The notes under the pieces are model-generated. The model was not told the origin of the DNA. It saw only the letters and a list, made by a program, of their open reading frames with translations, and made no database searches. A program made the translations under genes and the position numbers. A stretch of DNA of 64,000 nucleotides from Lentinus brumalis (taxonomy: Eukaryota > Basidiomycota > Agaricomycetes > Polyporales > Polyporaceae): NCBI GenBank assembly GCA_001792895.1, contig MARA01000041.1, positions 1 to 64,000 on the forward strand, given 5' to 3'. Of this stretch, positions 1 to 11,900 are shown in pieces (position 1 is the stretch's first letter; each line of letters opens with the position of its first letter).

Positions 1-44
1 CTCCGACTGGGTACGTGATCAAGCCTCCGACTGGGTACGTGATC
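1..44. repeat. 20-base direct repeat, 24-base period
   Basis: Bases 1-20 and 25-44 are identical, separated by AAGC. The stop codon of the recombinase gene (complement 19-21) sits at the edge of the first copy, so the second copy codes the last residues and the first is mostly 3' untranslated. It may continue left of the window. Confidence 0.9.
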
Positions 45-3000
45 GCCGCCCGCTTGTGGACGCTGTTTCTTCTTCCACCTCGAACGCGTTTCCCAGCGCG
101 TATGTGTATGTCATGCTGAGGTTTGGCATGTCAACAGTGACCGCGGGCTCGCAGCTCTCCTCGTTACGGTTACGATCTGGTTTGCAGTCTAAACTCCAAT
201 CCAAACGCTTGTAGATGAGTGGATGTACATACCGAATTGCAGAGAAGCACCCTGGAAATGCGATTGCTGCTGGGCAGGGTAGGACACCTTTGGCGGAGAT
301 AGTGCAGCAGTGCGGCGGTCAACGAGACCCTGCAGACGACGCATCTCGTCACGTTGCTCTCGCACTGTCACCGCGAGATGCTGGAGCGATTGCCGCATAT
401 ACGTGTTCTGGATTCGTTCCATGTCGACAGGACTTGTGATCGTGGTTGCGGCCTCTATCGCTGCAAGCTGTACCGGAAAATCGTTCTTCATCCACGCCCG
501 TACATCCTCCTGTGCTAGTGCAGGAAGGCGGAAGAGAGGCGACTCTGGAACGACCTGGTATAGTGCTGCTGCACACTTGACCCAATGTCAATAAGAGATG
601 TACTCCGTGTCATGCATATACATACCGTGAAGAAGTGCGGACGGAGAGCGATCACCATCTGCCAATGGTTCGCTGCACCGATGAGGTTGTCCTTGCCTGC
701 ACGGCAAGATCAGCGGTTGCCGCGGTGATGTATGCGCCAAGACAAAACTTGCCTTCAATCGGTCCGAGGATCTGTTCTGCCATCGGGCACATACGCGCAA
801 GGAAATGCGCAGGGACGGGAACCTGGCATCGCGCCGGTGCGTAGTCTTCATGCTCCATATAGCCATGACCCGCGAGGATCGCCTGCAGAATAGCTGTTAG
901 CCATTGTAACCAGTATGAGTCCACAGTAGCCATACACACCTTCTTTGGCAATGCAGGTGCGTAGACATTCGAATATGTGTCTCGTGACCAGCCCAGTCGA
1001 GCCGTCTCATCACTTTCGACACTGCAATATAGTCACCTACATCAGTGAATGAAAGCACCTCCAAACATGCCTGCGCACCCAAGACGTTCTTGCTGATAGC
1101 CAAGCGCATGACGCGGAAGGTGCGCCTTGATGCCGCTCTCAAAGTTCGCCTTCTTGAACGCTTGACAGTATAAGTTGTACAGGTTATGTTCATTGTACGG
1201 CGTGTTTGGAGACGCGCCAAAAATCAGCCGGACCTAGCAGCACTTGTTACACGAGCTGGACAACCAAGGAGATCACAGCAGGACTTACCTGCCGCCAAGA
1301 CTTGTTGACATCCCATTGAATGTCCACCTTCTCACTCAAGCTGAACACATCATGTAGATAGTGAAGCATGAACGCAAGCGCGCCGAGTGGACATTGGTGC
1401 GGATTGCGATGTGCTATCAGCAGGTATATCGAGGATTGATTGTCTACATATTTAATTCATCAGTATGGGTCTAACAACCATATGATACGCAGACACACAC
1501 CGTCTTCATCCCACGACGGCCTGCTTTATCCTCTGCCTGCAAGCAAGGACAGCGGGGATCTGGGTAATCTTATTTGGATGGAGGAAGGTGTGCGGTTGCA
1601 ATTCGCACAACTTGAGAGCACGTATGTCGTCGCCGCGGTTGCCGCTTGCGCTGCACAGCGTCCATGCTAGAAATCCCTTGATAGTGCTGAAAACTGCAAG
1701 TCCAATTAGCGAACAATGTAATACGCTCATGATGTCAACACTCACGCTCGCGGTGCTGTAGAAACGACAGCCGGATCCGGTAGAACTGCTCTTCAGTAAT
1801 CTTCTCAAGGAACGTGTTCGCAACGATGTCTGGCGCATCTTGAGAAGGTATGAGTCCCCTGTATACGTTCAAGTAAATGTACTGCATCGTGTCATAGCTC
1901 AGGGCAACTCACAGACGTGCGCGCTGAAGCGCCTCATCCATACGAGCCTTCACCAGGTCGTAAACACGGACAGTCGTTGCAGGTCGTTGCTTTGCAAGCG
2001 TAGGATTCTCCGCATCTTGCACTTTGCGGATTCGAAGGGCACCGAAAAACTCCTTCTTGATCTGTGACTGCGGACGCGGCCGTACGAAGGTTAGCTGAAT
2101 CTCTTTCGGTCTAGGTCGAGCGAACGTGAATGCATACCGCGCCAACACGTGTACCTGGAATGGCTTCTCCGCGGCGGTTGCGCTTCGGCCGCTCCGCAGT
2201 ATAGTTGGTATACAGGAGGAGTGCGTGTTCATCAACGATCTTGTCGCGCACCTGGCCCTTACTGAGCGCATCAGCAATGAATAGCTGACGAATGCTCGTG
2301 AGCATGAGGACAATGTTGGATGGACCATATGCTTACCTCCCAGGCTTTGACATTAGCCTGCTGCGTCTTCTTCCCACCTGCGCGGCGATTGCTCTCAAAC
2401 CGCTTGACCGCGTCTACCCGAGTCTTAGTCTGGAAGCGTGCAAACACCGCTGTCAAAAGGTCAGCAAATCACTATATGCGCGTAGGTACATGCATCAGAG
2501 CTCACTGTCATCGTCCAGATCGTCATCCAAATCCTCGTCTTCCTCCTCGAGGCCATCATCTGCGTAGCCCAGTAAAGCTTCGCCAGCACCTCCTACATCA
2601 TACTGCGCGACAAGTGCGGTCTCGTCGTCAACAGATGGCGACCCCATTACTGAGCCGCCAACAGTACTCGAGGCCGGGATCGTCGACGTGGTGGACTGGG
2701 TTTGCACAGGTCGGCGAACAGAGGCCGAGATGGTGGCACCGCGCGCAGTGCATGGTTGTGGGTGCTTGCATTGATGCGCTTGCATGCACCTCAGGAAACC
2801 TGTATAATCCTCAGTGGTGTGCTTGTCAATTATATTGGGATATGACGCACCAATAGTTGACTAACACTGTCCGCAACCGTGCAAGGTTCGCTGACTTTGG
2901 CGCGGGCAAACCATGGTGGTTGCACGCATGCCGCAGACGTTCTTTGCGTGTAAACGTATTCCTGGACAGGCGGATAAACCACACATCCCAGAGCGAGCGC

Positions 3001-3383
3001 GAGCGGACAGAGGGAGGGACTCGCGACAAGCGTGTTACTCACAAATGTTGAACATATTCATCGCGCGAGACAGACGGTTGGCCAGACGCGTCGCGCACCG
3101 GCGAGATGCCCTCCAATCGCTCCTCGCTGCATAAACCTCCCTCTGCCCTTCCATCCCGAGAGTCGCTGCTTGCAAGCGGCGTGAACGCGGTAGTCGCGGT
3201 GCATGTCGCGGTGTCTGATGTTGAGAACGAGGTGGAGAGCGCGAGCAGGTCGAGATCTTGGCCGTCAGAGCTGGCTGCCAATGGTAGAGGAGAGGGTAGA
3301 GTGGCAGAGAGGAGCGCTGGATCAATCGGAACATCGTTGTTGTAGCGTGAGAGGTCGACATCGCTGCGAACAGTGTCCGCCAT
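19..3383 (-). pseudogene. Crypton/Ndc10-type tyrosine recombinase, two one-base deletions
   Basis: Fifteen exons can be laid out: 3383-3043, 2961-2851, 2789-2506, 2449-2337, 2284-2138, 2067-1913, 1858-1746, 1693-1501, 1443-1289, 1233-1079, 1021-940, 882-753, 696-626, 575-233, 188-19. Phases join throughout except that exons 8 and 9 are each one base short, in the segments after IPAVLA and NPRYT. With both bases counted the product would be about 854 residues. Visible parts, in order: a Ser/Thr/Asp-rich N-terminus; a SAP-like segment in exon 2 (KERLRHACNHHGL); an acidic run ending exon 3; a catalytic core with GNRGDDIRAL in exon 8, the H-x-x-R box HLPRHALGY in exon 10 and the likely tyrosine in TYSNVYAPALP in exon 11; and a C-terminal helix with REQRDEMRRLQ. 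From memory this is the basidiomycete GCR1_C/NDC10_II family, the Crypton transposon recombinases related to yeast Ndc10. The two deletions make it a pseudogene unless they are sequencing errors. Confidence 0.85.
697..752 (-). other. GC-AG intron in the recombinase gene
   Basis: On the minus strand the donor reads GAAG|GCAAGT and the acceptor GTGCAG|GCAAGG. Using GC instead of GT is the only way to join exons 12 and 13 in frame, and the strong GCAAGT context is typical of real GC-AG introns. Confidence 0.7.
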
Positions 3384-3695
3384 GATGTCCGCAAGTTGCT
3401 GGACAGGGTGGTTTACTGGTCCCGGTTTGAAGCAGCCGGTGTACTTGATCGAATATTTTGACGCGTAGAGTATGAGTAGTAGAGTAGAACTAGAAGAGCG
3501 AGTATGTTACAGAGGAGAGGGACATGTGGAAGGGACAGAGTGCGTCGTGAGAGGTGGCAGAGACTAGGACGGCGTGCATGTTCAGATCTCCACCGCGGTC
3601 ACAAGGGCGTCTGTGACTGCCCGCGCGGGTGGCACGGCGGTCACAAAAAATCGGTGACCGCGCCTATCGGAATGCCGGTGGGGTCTCCTTGATCG
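3384..3695. other. Flank between recombinase gene and array
   Basis: No gene seen. It holds the 5' flank of the recombinase gene. Near its right end is an inverted repeat with 8-base arms, GCGGTCAC (3637-3644) and GTGACCGC (3654-3661), around an A-rich loop. The left arm also occurs as a direct copy at 3595-3602. Homology to the array starts at about 3696. Confidence 0.6.
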
Positions 3696-6394
3696 CAGCT
3701 GTCCAGAGGCCGTGTCGAGGGGCGCGTCAACAGCTCCCATTGGCCCGCCTCGACGCCCTTCGTCTCTTCGCTGCGTGCAAGGTGCGTCTCGTCCGCCCCT
3801 GTCCTACAGAGACAGCGCCGCGTTCTCTGCTCGCAAATGGCAACGCTCCTGCCCGACGCAGCCAAGCTAGCCCCGTCGCGCCTCTCTCGGCCATGGTAAG
3901 CATGCATATAGCCCGTCTCGCTCACACCTGGCTGCGTGCAGCTGTCGACGCGCAAGAGCTACAGCACGGTTGACTGACCGCGTCGGACCACTAGTACTGA
4001 CGGACCCGTATAGACAGCTGCACACGATACACGGAAACAGTCCTCAAACTACGCGCTCATACCCCCGCCGTCTGCGCCGCCTTCTTCTCCCGTCCCTCGC
4101 CAAGCATGAATCTCCCACCCGTCCCGCCGGTCTCACACCTGCCCTCCTCTCCCGGTCCCTTCCTCGATCTCATACATCGCACCCCATCTAGCGAATGCAG
4201 ACGTCAGCTCTCAAGCACTCCCCGAACGTCGCGCAGAGCGTACCGGCCTCTGCATACACCAGACCGCGTCGCTCGCCGAGCGAGGCGCTACCCACAGTAC
4301 GTCAGTGCGAGTTCACACCCAACGTGCAGAACTCACGCCTTTGCTCGCACGCACAGTCCAGGTCCGCGGTGTCTGCAAACGAAAACACGGTGCATGCTCA
4401 GCAAGCAACTGCACGCAGATGCGAAGGACGTACCTGGAGGCGGCGATGCCCGCGTCGGGCAGCAGCAAGGAGGTGAGTGCGGAGGTGAGTGCACGAGTTG
4501 AAGGCTAGGCGAGGGTGGACCGCGAGGAGGTGGTACAAGACCGCCCACCAGGGCTGGGGAAGACAGGTGAGCGAGGTCGGGCGGGGAGCAGTGAGCGAGT
4601 GCTGACCCCGAGGGCGGCGCTCCAGCCGGTCTTTATCGACGTCCAACCCGCGCAAACACGGCACGCGTGGCCGTCCTCGCACGGCGCACGTCATCCACGC
4701 AGCTGCTCGCCTCGTGTTCGCCGTCCCCCAGCGCTACGAACACCGCGTCGCGGTCTGCAACTCGGGACGGCGACGTACATACTTACGGGTCTCTCACAGC
4801 ACGCGTACGGCCGTCGAGCGCGGTCCCCTGCGTCAGCCTCCTGCGTGCGCGCATCCGATCATCGACTGTGGGGACGTTCACGAGGACGAGCAGCTGCGCA
4901 CCCTCAATCTCGAGGGACGCCGGTCCTGCGTGGTCAGCACCCCGCAAGGTGCGTCTTCTCGCCAGCTCTCGTCGCCATGCCGGAGATGGGAGACTCAGCG
5001 CTGCGGCGACCGAGCCTGCAGTATCGAGCGAGCATCGCTGTCGCGCAGCTCGGACTGCGCTGCGATGCGGTACGTCCAGGATCGGCCGGAGAACTTCGAA
5101 GACGACTGGCATGGCGTCGGCAGGGACAGATCCCGCCGTCGGCGGTCGTCGCGTCGACCCCCGCTTCCTGAATCCTGACCGTCGCTCCTCGATGCTCGGC
5201 GGGGTTTACTTGTCGGATCCGGGCGACTCCTGGGACGCTGGCAGCTGCCTGGAAGCCGCACGCGGCACTCCGCCGTGTAACGTACGAGTACAGCTGGGCG
5301 ACTCGGATTCGCGGCCAGCACTGAGCAGCGGACCAGAGGTCGTGGGTGCCGTCACGGTACACGGTGATCAGCACACAGCACGCAGCACATGTTCGATCGC
5401 CTTGTACGTGTGCGAGTGCACGCCGCGCCGGGACCGGGACGACCTCTGCTCGCGCAACAAGAGACTCAGAGAGGCCCGGAGAGCGTCCGGAGTCCAGAGT
5501 CCAGACGGCGGCGATTGCCAAGGTTGACGTCTGCGAGGGATCACTGCATGTTGGCCGACCCTGAGGCTCGAGGACCAGGTGCTCGCATACAGCAACAGAG
5601 CCTTGACGGTGTTACTGTAGCTACCGGTCGTGTCGTGACGTGCGTGCGATCCGCGTAGGTACTTTGTATCCGAGTCTTCGCCCGCAATGACATGATGTGA
5701 CGCCCGAATATTCCCTTGTGCGAGAGTTCAGGTTGTTATCGGCAGCGCGGGCTCGCGGCTTCGTTTGGAAGGTTTCATGCCTTGCGAGCTTGTAGGGCAC
5801 ACTCGCGCTGTGTTGCGACATGGCAGAGAGGACTCGCCGAAGTTGTGCTCGTAGCTAGTAGCCTTCTCGCGAGGTTCAGTCTGGCCCGGGAGATTGAGCA
5901 GACGCAGTGCGGCGTGGCATCGAGCCAGTGCGTTTGGACCGTGGCCATCCGAGCGGCAGCAACGTCCGCTTTGACACCGGATCGTGTGGAGACCGTAGTA
6001 GGTTCCGGGATTAGTACATACTACAAGGTGCGAGCTCAACCTGCAGACCACTGGAGTCTGGGACGAGGACCAAGACGGGACATCCTGGTCTGTCTTCGAT
6101 GTACATACCAGTTCAGATATTCTGAGGCTCTCCCGGGTGAAACAGCTACCGCTGCGGCGCAAATGAAGATGTACTCGTCCACTTCTTGGGTGCTGGCCTG
6201 GTGCTGGAGCCTGCGCCGTGCGAATCGCCTCCGAGTCGGACATAAAGGCTGTATTTCGGGACGACCTGACGTCGGAATGCAGAGCTCCCTGTTTCCTTAC
6301 TCCGACCCAGACGGCTGCAGCACGAGGTGAGCAAGCAGCGCAGCGGTCTGACGGTACAGTGGCTAATTGTGCACAGTACCCCACAGTCCACAGG

Positions 6395-6921
6395 ATGAAC
6401 TACGACCAGCGCGTCGCATGGATTCGCGCTAGACTCTGCAGGATCATCACAAGACGTCTTCGTGCGTGTGCTTCGAGCCGCCGCATGCGGTTTCCCACTG
6501 GCAGATCCAACTGTTGAACTGACCTTCCTGCAGGCGAGACCACTGGGAACACCGCAGCCCAGATGCACTACAAGACATACTGGCCGCACATCGTCCAGAA
6601 GTACGGCATCGTCGTCGACCGCTGGCCGGTCGAACTCGTCCCGTTCGGCGAGCCCAGCAGCGTATCCGGCCGCCTCGCCCTCCTCGAGCTCCTCTGGATC
6701 CGGTGGAAACGCCGTGCGACGGCTTCCGGCACGCAACCGCCGCGGAGATGGCCGCGTTCGAAGCAGCAGGCTTGTTTGACAAGCCGGCGCGCAAGAGACG
6801 GTCCGACTACGACGTCGCGAGAGGACGGCGGCGCGACCCTGCTACTCGGTCGAAGAAGTTGAGGATGCGGGTCATCAAGACCCCTGCTGTCGTCCCAGAC
6901 GGCGCTGACGACTCGGAGTAG
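6395..6921 (+). pseudogene. Frameshifted copy of the 151-residue frame (U1)
   Basis: Exons 6395-6461 and 6534-6921. The intron is 72 bases. Exon 2 is one base short compared with U3-U5 (GCGACGGCTTCC here against CGACGCGCTTCC), which breaks the frame after the RWKRRA segment. There is no hAT element upstream. The run from the preceding exon (SLLPPRRLQHE-type sequence in U2) into this ATG is uninterrupted here. Confidence 0.6.
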
Positions 6922-6943
6922 GGGATCTCCTATATGTATTGTC

Positions 6944-6977
6944 AAGTACATAGTACAGTACATGTGTACATAGAGTG
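6944..6977. other. TGTACA-rich palindromic cluster after the 151-residue frame
   Basis: Some 25 bases after the stop lies an A/T-rich run of GTACAT/ATGTAC palindromes (AGTACATAGTACAGTACATG and on). It is kept in all five units at about 15773, 25617, 35362 and 45120. Position suggests 3' untranslated sequence with TGTA-type processing or Puf-binding signals. That role is inferred. Confidence 0.4.
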
Positions 6978-7900
6978 TCCGCCGATGGTGGACTCCCGGA
7001 CGAGTACTCAGGGTACATACCAATATCATCTCAGGCCCGGGACTCATACCCGCGCGGCGCGCCGTTCGCGAGAGTGCATGACTGGAAGCAGGCTTGGGAA
7101 TTGCGAGACGGCTGTACGGCAGCGGTCCGGGACTCGTTCTTGAGGCTGTTCGCAAGAATGTATCGCGAGGCGGTCGGGCCAAGTACAACAGCTACAGAGC
7201 TCGTGAAGGCGGACCCCGGCCGCGTGCCAGACACCTGAACAGCGAAACAGGTGCAGTTGCATGTGCATGGGCTGTTGGTGCGTGAGGAATGGTGCGGCGA
7301 TGTCGGCAGGGGCATGCGAGTACGAAGGACGTAATACACCATGAGGAGCTTGAACCGTGGCCTCCGGATGAGCATGTCCGTAACAATCCAGCCTGGCGAG
7401 CACGAACCACTCCTTCAGACTATTCTCCCGTACCCTGGATGCAGGTGGAGCCGCTGCAGACGACGAAGTGTCTGCTATTCAGCTCTTCTCTGTTGCTCTG
7501 GTGTACTACTAGTACCTACCAGAATGATAGTCGCCGTGTCGAGCTTCAGCGTGCAGAGAATGTACCACATTGAACGGACCGAGTTGCGCATGAGATCGGT
7601 GCAGGGCACATCTGGCGCCGCGTGAGAGATCCAGCGGCCCCTGCGCCGGGACGCTTGACGCGGGCTGCAGATCGAGGTCAGAGACCGTGAGACGGAGCAA
7701 CGGGTGTCGTGCAAGAGCCTTCCGGCCAGAGAGAGACTTCAACATGTGCTTACCTGTGCGCACGGCTATACACAGTCTTGCATTGTGCGCGTCTCAATCC
7801 CCAGCGTAAGTATCAACCCGGGCCACGGCATTGACGTCGCCTCTGGATCCGCGGAGGTATTGTAGGTAGTGTTCCGAAGAGGACCGTCGCTGGCGAGCCA

Positions 7901-8975
7901 ATGACTGAGCAGCTGCACACAATCATGCTCAGCAATAGTCCTCCATTCTACCTCTCCCATGCCGTGCGTCTTGACCGTTGAACCTGACGTGTGGCTTCAA
8001 GGACTGCAGTGCGAGCTTGTCTCGAGATTATTGCGGAGAAGGCATCTGTATGAAGGTCCTGATCACTTGCCTTCTGAGATAGCGCATGCGGGAGCCGGTC
8101 GCCATCAGAACACCACAAAGGCAACGTCCATGACAGGTCAGCCCGCCTCGGGAGTCCGCGTCCGATGCGAGAAACTACTGACGGAGACTACACATGGTAG
8201 GCTCTGCCTGTACCGTTGCGGCGGGAGTTCGCTCAACGCAAAGCTGCTGAGCGGAGTGTGAATAGTTTCGAGGTATATCGCAACAGACTGCGTACGGGCT
8301 GTGCACATCGAGTAGCATGTGCCCGAAACCTCGTGGATGTTGCCGCAGTAACGTCCCGGACGGGCCTTCCGGGTACGCGTCTCGACACCGGTTGAGACCT
8401 GTCAGGACACAGATCGGGTGGCGGCTCGACCGTTGTAAGCAGGCTCTGTGAACACGTCAGTCTGAGCCGCGGACCGTGATCCTGGCAGCGCCTTGCGCTT
8501 CCTCCCGAGCCTCTGTTGTCTACAATGTCCAGGAACTGGTTCAGCACAATCCCAGAGCACGGCCTTGATCAACGAGAGACATACCGGAGAGCGTGCGCTG
8601 TTGCGCTGCTTCTGAGATCATCCCAGAGACGGGTGTCGGCTCGAGGAATGGCTGACACACAGCCGGTGTCGACGGATAGCCATCGTGTTTGCCCACCAGT
8701 CTCAGGGCTGCACGTCCGGCTAAAGATGGAGGAAAGTACGTACCTTCAGAGATTATCCTCAGGATGTGGTGCTCGAAGCCTACAAGTTCGTCTTGACAAA
8801 CCTCTCGCGCTGCCAGTGCCCCGTGCATCTCGTTGTGTCCAGAGAGCGCGGCAACGTAGAAAGCGTCCAGATGGCTGAAAGAGAGCGGCCGAGCAACGCG
8901 GCGCAGGGACGGAATGGCCGGCCGGATTGTAGCGGTCTGCAAGCGAGAACTTCTTCAATCACGATGCTCACCTAG
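7901..8975 (+). pseudogene. Unknown multi-exon coding block (U1 as example)
   Basis: Plus-strand segments with coding-like codon use and fitting intron signals. They are: ATG 7901-7963 (MTEQLHTIMLSN...), an intron 7964-8009 with branch CCTGACG, then CELVSRLLRRRHLYEGPD...; a segment LPVPLRREFAQRKAAERSVN starting near 8212; TVILAAPCASSRASVVYNVQ from 8461; DQRETYRRACAVALL... ending at a GTACGT donor at 8736; and VVLEAYKFVLTNLSRCQCPV from 8763. A few frame breaks remain in every unit. The same blocks lie at about 16780-17870, 26590-27690, 36340-37440 and 46100-47190. In U3-U5 a TGA interrupts the last block after HLVVS. I do not recognise the protein. The opposite strand also reads well in places, so strand choice is moderate. 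Confidence 0.4.
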
Positions 8976-11900
8976 TCCTTCTCTTCCGGGAGCCGTGCAG
9001 ACTCGGAGCGACCGTCTCATGACCCATTCGCTGCGTGGAGGACGCTGAGGACGGCTTCTCGATGTGTATATTCGCACTGAATGCAGGAGCAGGGTGTGCT
9101 GCTCCGCCGTCAGGTGCACGACGGTTGGTTCCCGAGCTCACGGACAGGTGTGGAGGAGAGTGTGAACCCCGTGTCCATGACGCATACGCGTGTGAAGCGA
9201 GCTGTCCCGAGTCCGCTGTCGACGGTCGTGTGCAGGCATGGCTCAGCGATAGTGAGCGAACCGAGCACGCCCGAGAGTCCGGCATCCTAGCCCGATTCGT
9301 CAGCCAGATGGCAGGGCATCGAGCCCGAGTAGACGCACCAGATATCGCATCACAGCACCCTGAGGGTTCCCAGCGACGAAGGATATCGGAGGCGTTCAGT
9401 ACGGCGATGCTTCCTGCCACGCGTTGTCAGTGATTGCGTAGGCGTGTGCAGGCGAGCCAGCGCGTTGCGAACCTTCACGGACTCTCGATTGACGTCTGCG
9501 CCCGATGAATACGTGCCACCGCAGCCGTGTTCGGAACAACTGTCCGTCCTCCAGGTATGTTGCTGAACGACGCAAGACATTGGACCTATGCCGGGTGCCG
9601 GGTGCCGGGCGCCGCAGCGAGGTAGACGCAGCTCGAGATGAGAGTCGACCAGGCGGAAAGCGGAGGGGTTCGATCTGCGTGCGTGACGCCGTCCGAATAT
9701 CGAGCCGCTGGAGTGTCTGTGCGAGCGGGTTCGTCAGCCACCCATTGTCCGAACAAGCTGAGTGGGCTGCTCGCGGCTGGCCCCGTGCGAGCTCTCCCAG
9801 GCACTGCAAGATGCCGCGGCGGAGACGGCCTCTGCTGGTATGTCCGCCATGCCGGCGCCCCTGGGAATTGGAGCGTCAACGAAAGAGTCCTGCAAGACAC
9901 GTCAACCCAAAGTCTGAAGACCGTACGGAAGTACCGTGCGGCGGCGCCGGGCGGGAGGTCTGCAGTCGGTCGAGTCGGCATACTGGCTGCGTGGAGGGTG
10001 AGCGTTCAGGCCGCGTGTGCAAGCGTGCGTCGAGCCGTCCGAGGCCTGCGCAAGCGTCCGAAGAGCGGCGGTACTGCTGGCCCCAGGCGAGATGTGCGAT
10101 CTGGAGTCCGTCAACAGGAACAGCTGCACGACAAATGCAGGCACTTGCCTGCCGCTGTCTCTCGACGCGCAACGGTGTGCATCTTGTCGGGGCCGCAGTG
10201 CAGCGCTCGAGGACCGTCCGCGAATCTCGAGTGCGCCGCCCGAGATCCCAGCGCGGGTATCGGGCAGATCCCTCCAGCTCCAGCTCCCTCCCTCCCTCCC
10301 CTCCCTCTGGCCCCACTCCAGCACAGAGCGGCGACGAGGAGCAGGGGCAGCACGCCGCCGCCCCGTGGACACTGCTCGCTGGGGTATAGCGTGTGTGCAG
10401 GCCCCTTTCTCGCCCTGTTATCGCCCGACGTCCGTTCGACGTCCGCTCCCCGCTGCGAGGCGCCGATCGGAGAGACGAAATATATTCCAGAGAACACACA
10501 ACCGCCTGCCGCGGTTGGGACATGGAGATCGAAAAGCCGTGTATTATTGGGAAGGCATGCTCAACGACGTAGTCCTCCGGTATGGTATGCACCAACGGCG
10601 GCTTGTGGGTGAAGACGAAGACGCTGAGAAATGCGAGTTCAGTAGACCGTCTCTAGCAATCGAGTGCGTGACATCACGCCTTGATCAAGAAAAAAATGTC
10701 GGTCCATACGCAGCGCCACCGACATCAAGGGCCCGTTCGAGAGTTCGCCACTCTATAGCTCATCGCCATGACCGCAGTCTCACGACGTCGGGCCAAGACG
10801 CAGCAGGACGGAGAGCCATCCCCACGACTGGCATATGAACTGCCACCGTGTCAAAACTGTGCTTCACGGCCCTCCAACGATTCCGAGAGCGCACATACGA
10901 GCCGAACGAGCTGCGCGACGTCCCCAAAGTACCGCATTGAGCACGAGCAGGGCAGCCGTTCACGAGCGGACACGATGTCTATCTGTCTATCAGCCGACGG
11001 CTACCACAACACGCATGCAGCGCGCTCCGACAACGGTCGCACTCGTGCCGGCCACCTCGGAGAGACATCGTCCCGCACCCACGGACACAGGCACAATACG
11101 TGGCCGCTGCAATCGTAGGTTGTGCTCGAGGCGGTCCACGGTGCACGACAGGTCTCAGCAGTCCGCACGCGCACTACCTCCGCTATAATGCACAGGGACG
11201 GCTGGAAAGCCTCGCCTCCGACCGCAGTCGCGTATTGTCGCCGAGCGAGCCACCACTATCGAACCATGCCCACGGAAGTATGTAGGAGACGGCAGGACTC
11301 CGACGATCGACACGTATCACAGCTGCTGCATGCAGCATTCGCGCTCCTTGGCACGTCGCAGGCGACCCGAGCCTAGCATCAAGGGGTAGGCTGTTAATGC
11401 GGTTTGCACAGAAGTCAAGGAACGGGTCATGGGCAGCCAATGTAGACTCGGTTCTGTCATCCAACAGGCCTCCTCATAACCCGGTTCAAGGCTTGGCTAG
11501 CTCGGCACTTTGCATATCCATCATGAGCAACTCCGGACAACAGACCCGATGTTAAGGGAGTTCAGTGCCCGCAGGTCACCGCGGGTCCTATCCGGAGACC
11601 CGACCTGTTCCAACGACATCCCTGCTACTGCGACTGGCCTGCATGCGGTAGGCACCGACCACGACAACAGGAGGCGAGTACACGACCCGAAGTTGAGGAC
11701 GTGAAGTAAGCAAGCTACGACTACGTCCACCGAAATTCGCGCACTATACTAGTACAAGGCAGTCGCGCTGAGAAGAGCACGGGAGGATGACCTATCCCTG
11801 TATGGCCTCCCTACTCCAATGCCCTCATCATGCGGCCTCCTGGAGGGTTACGACCAGACAACTGCCTGCCGGGACACCCGATGATAATCGTTCGCGACTT

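Noticed and set aside
4538..4566. Walker-A-like PPGLGKT on the plus strand
   Set aside because: It lies between a GTGAGT donor and a CTGAC branch with CAG acceptor, so it is probably intronic. It is broken in U3, and no other helicase or ATPase motif is in the area.
9505..10389. 294-codon plus-strand frame in U1
   Set aside because: Very rich in Arg, Ser and Cys with poor codon bias, and it shifts between units.
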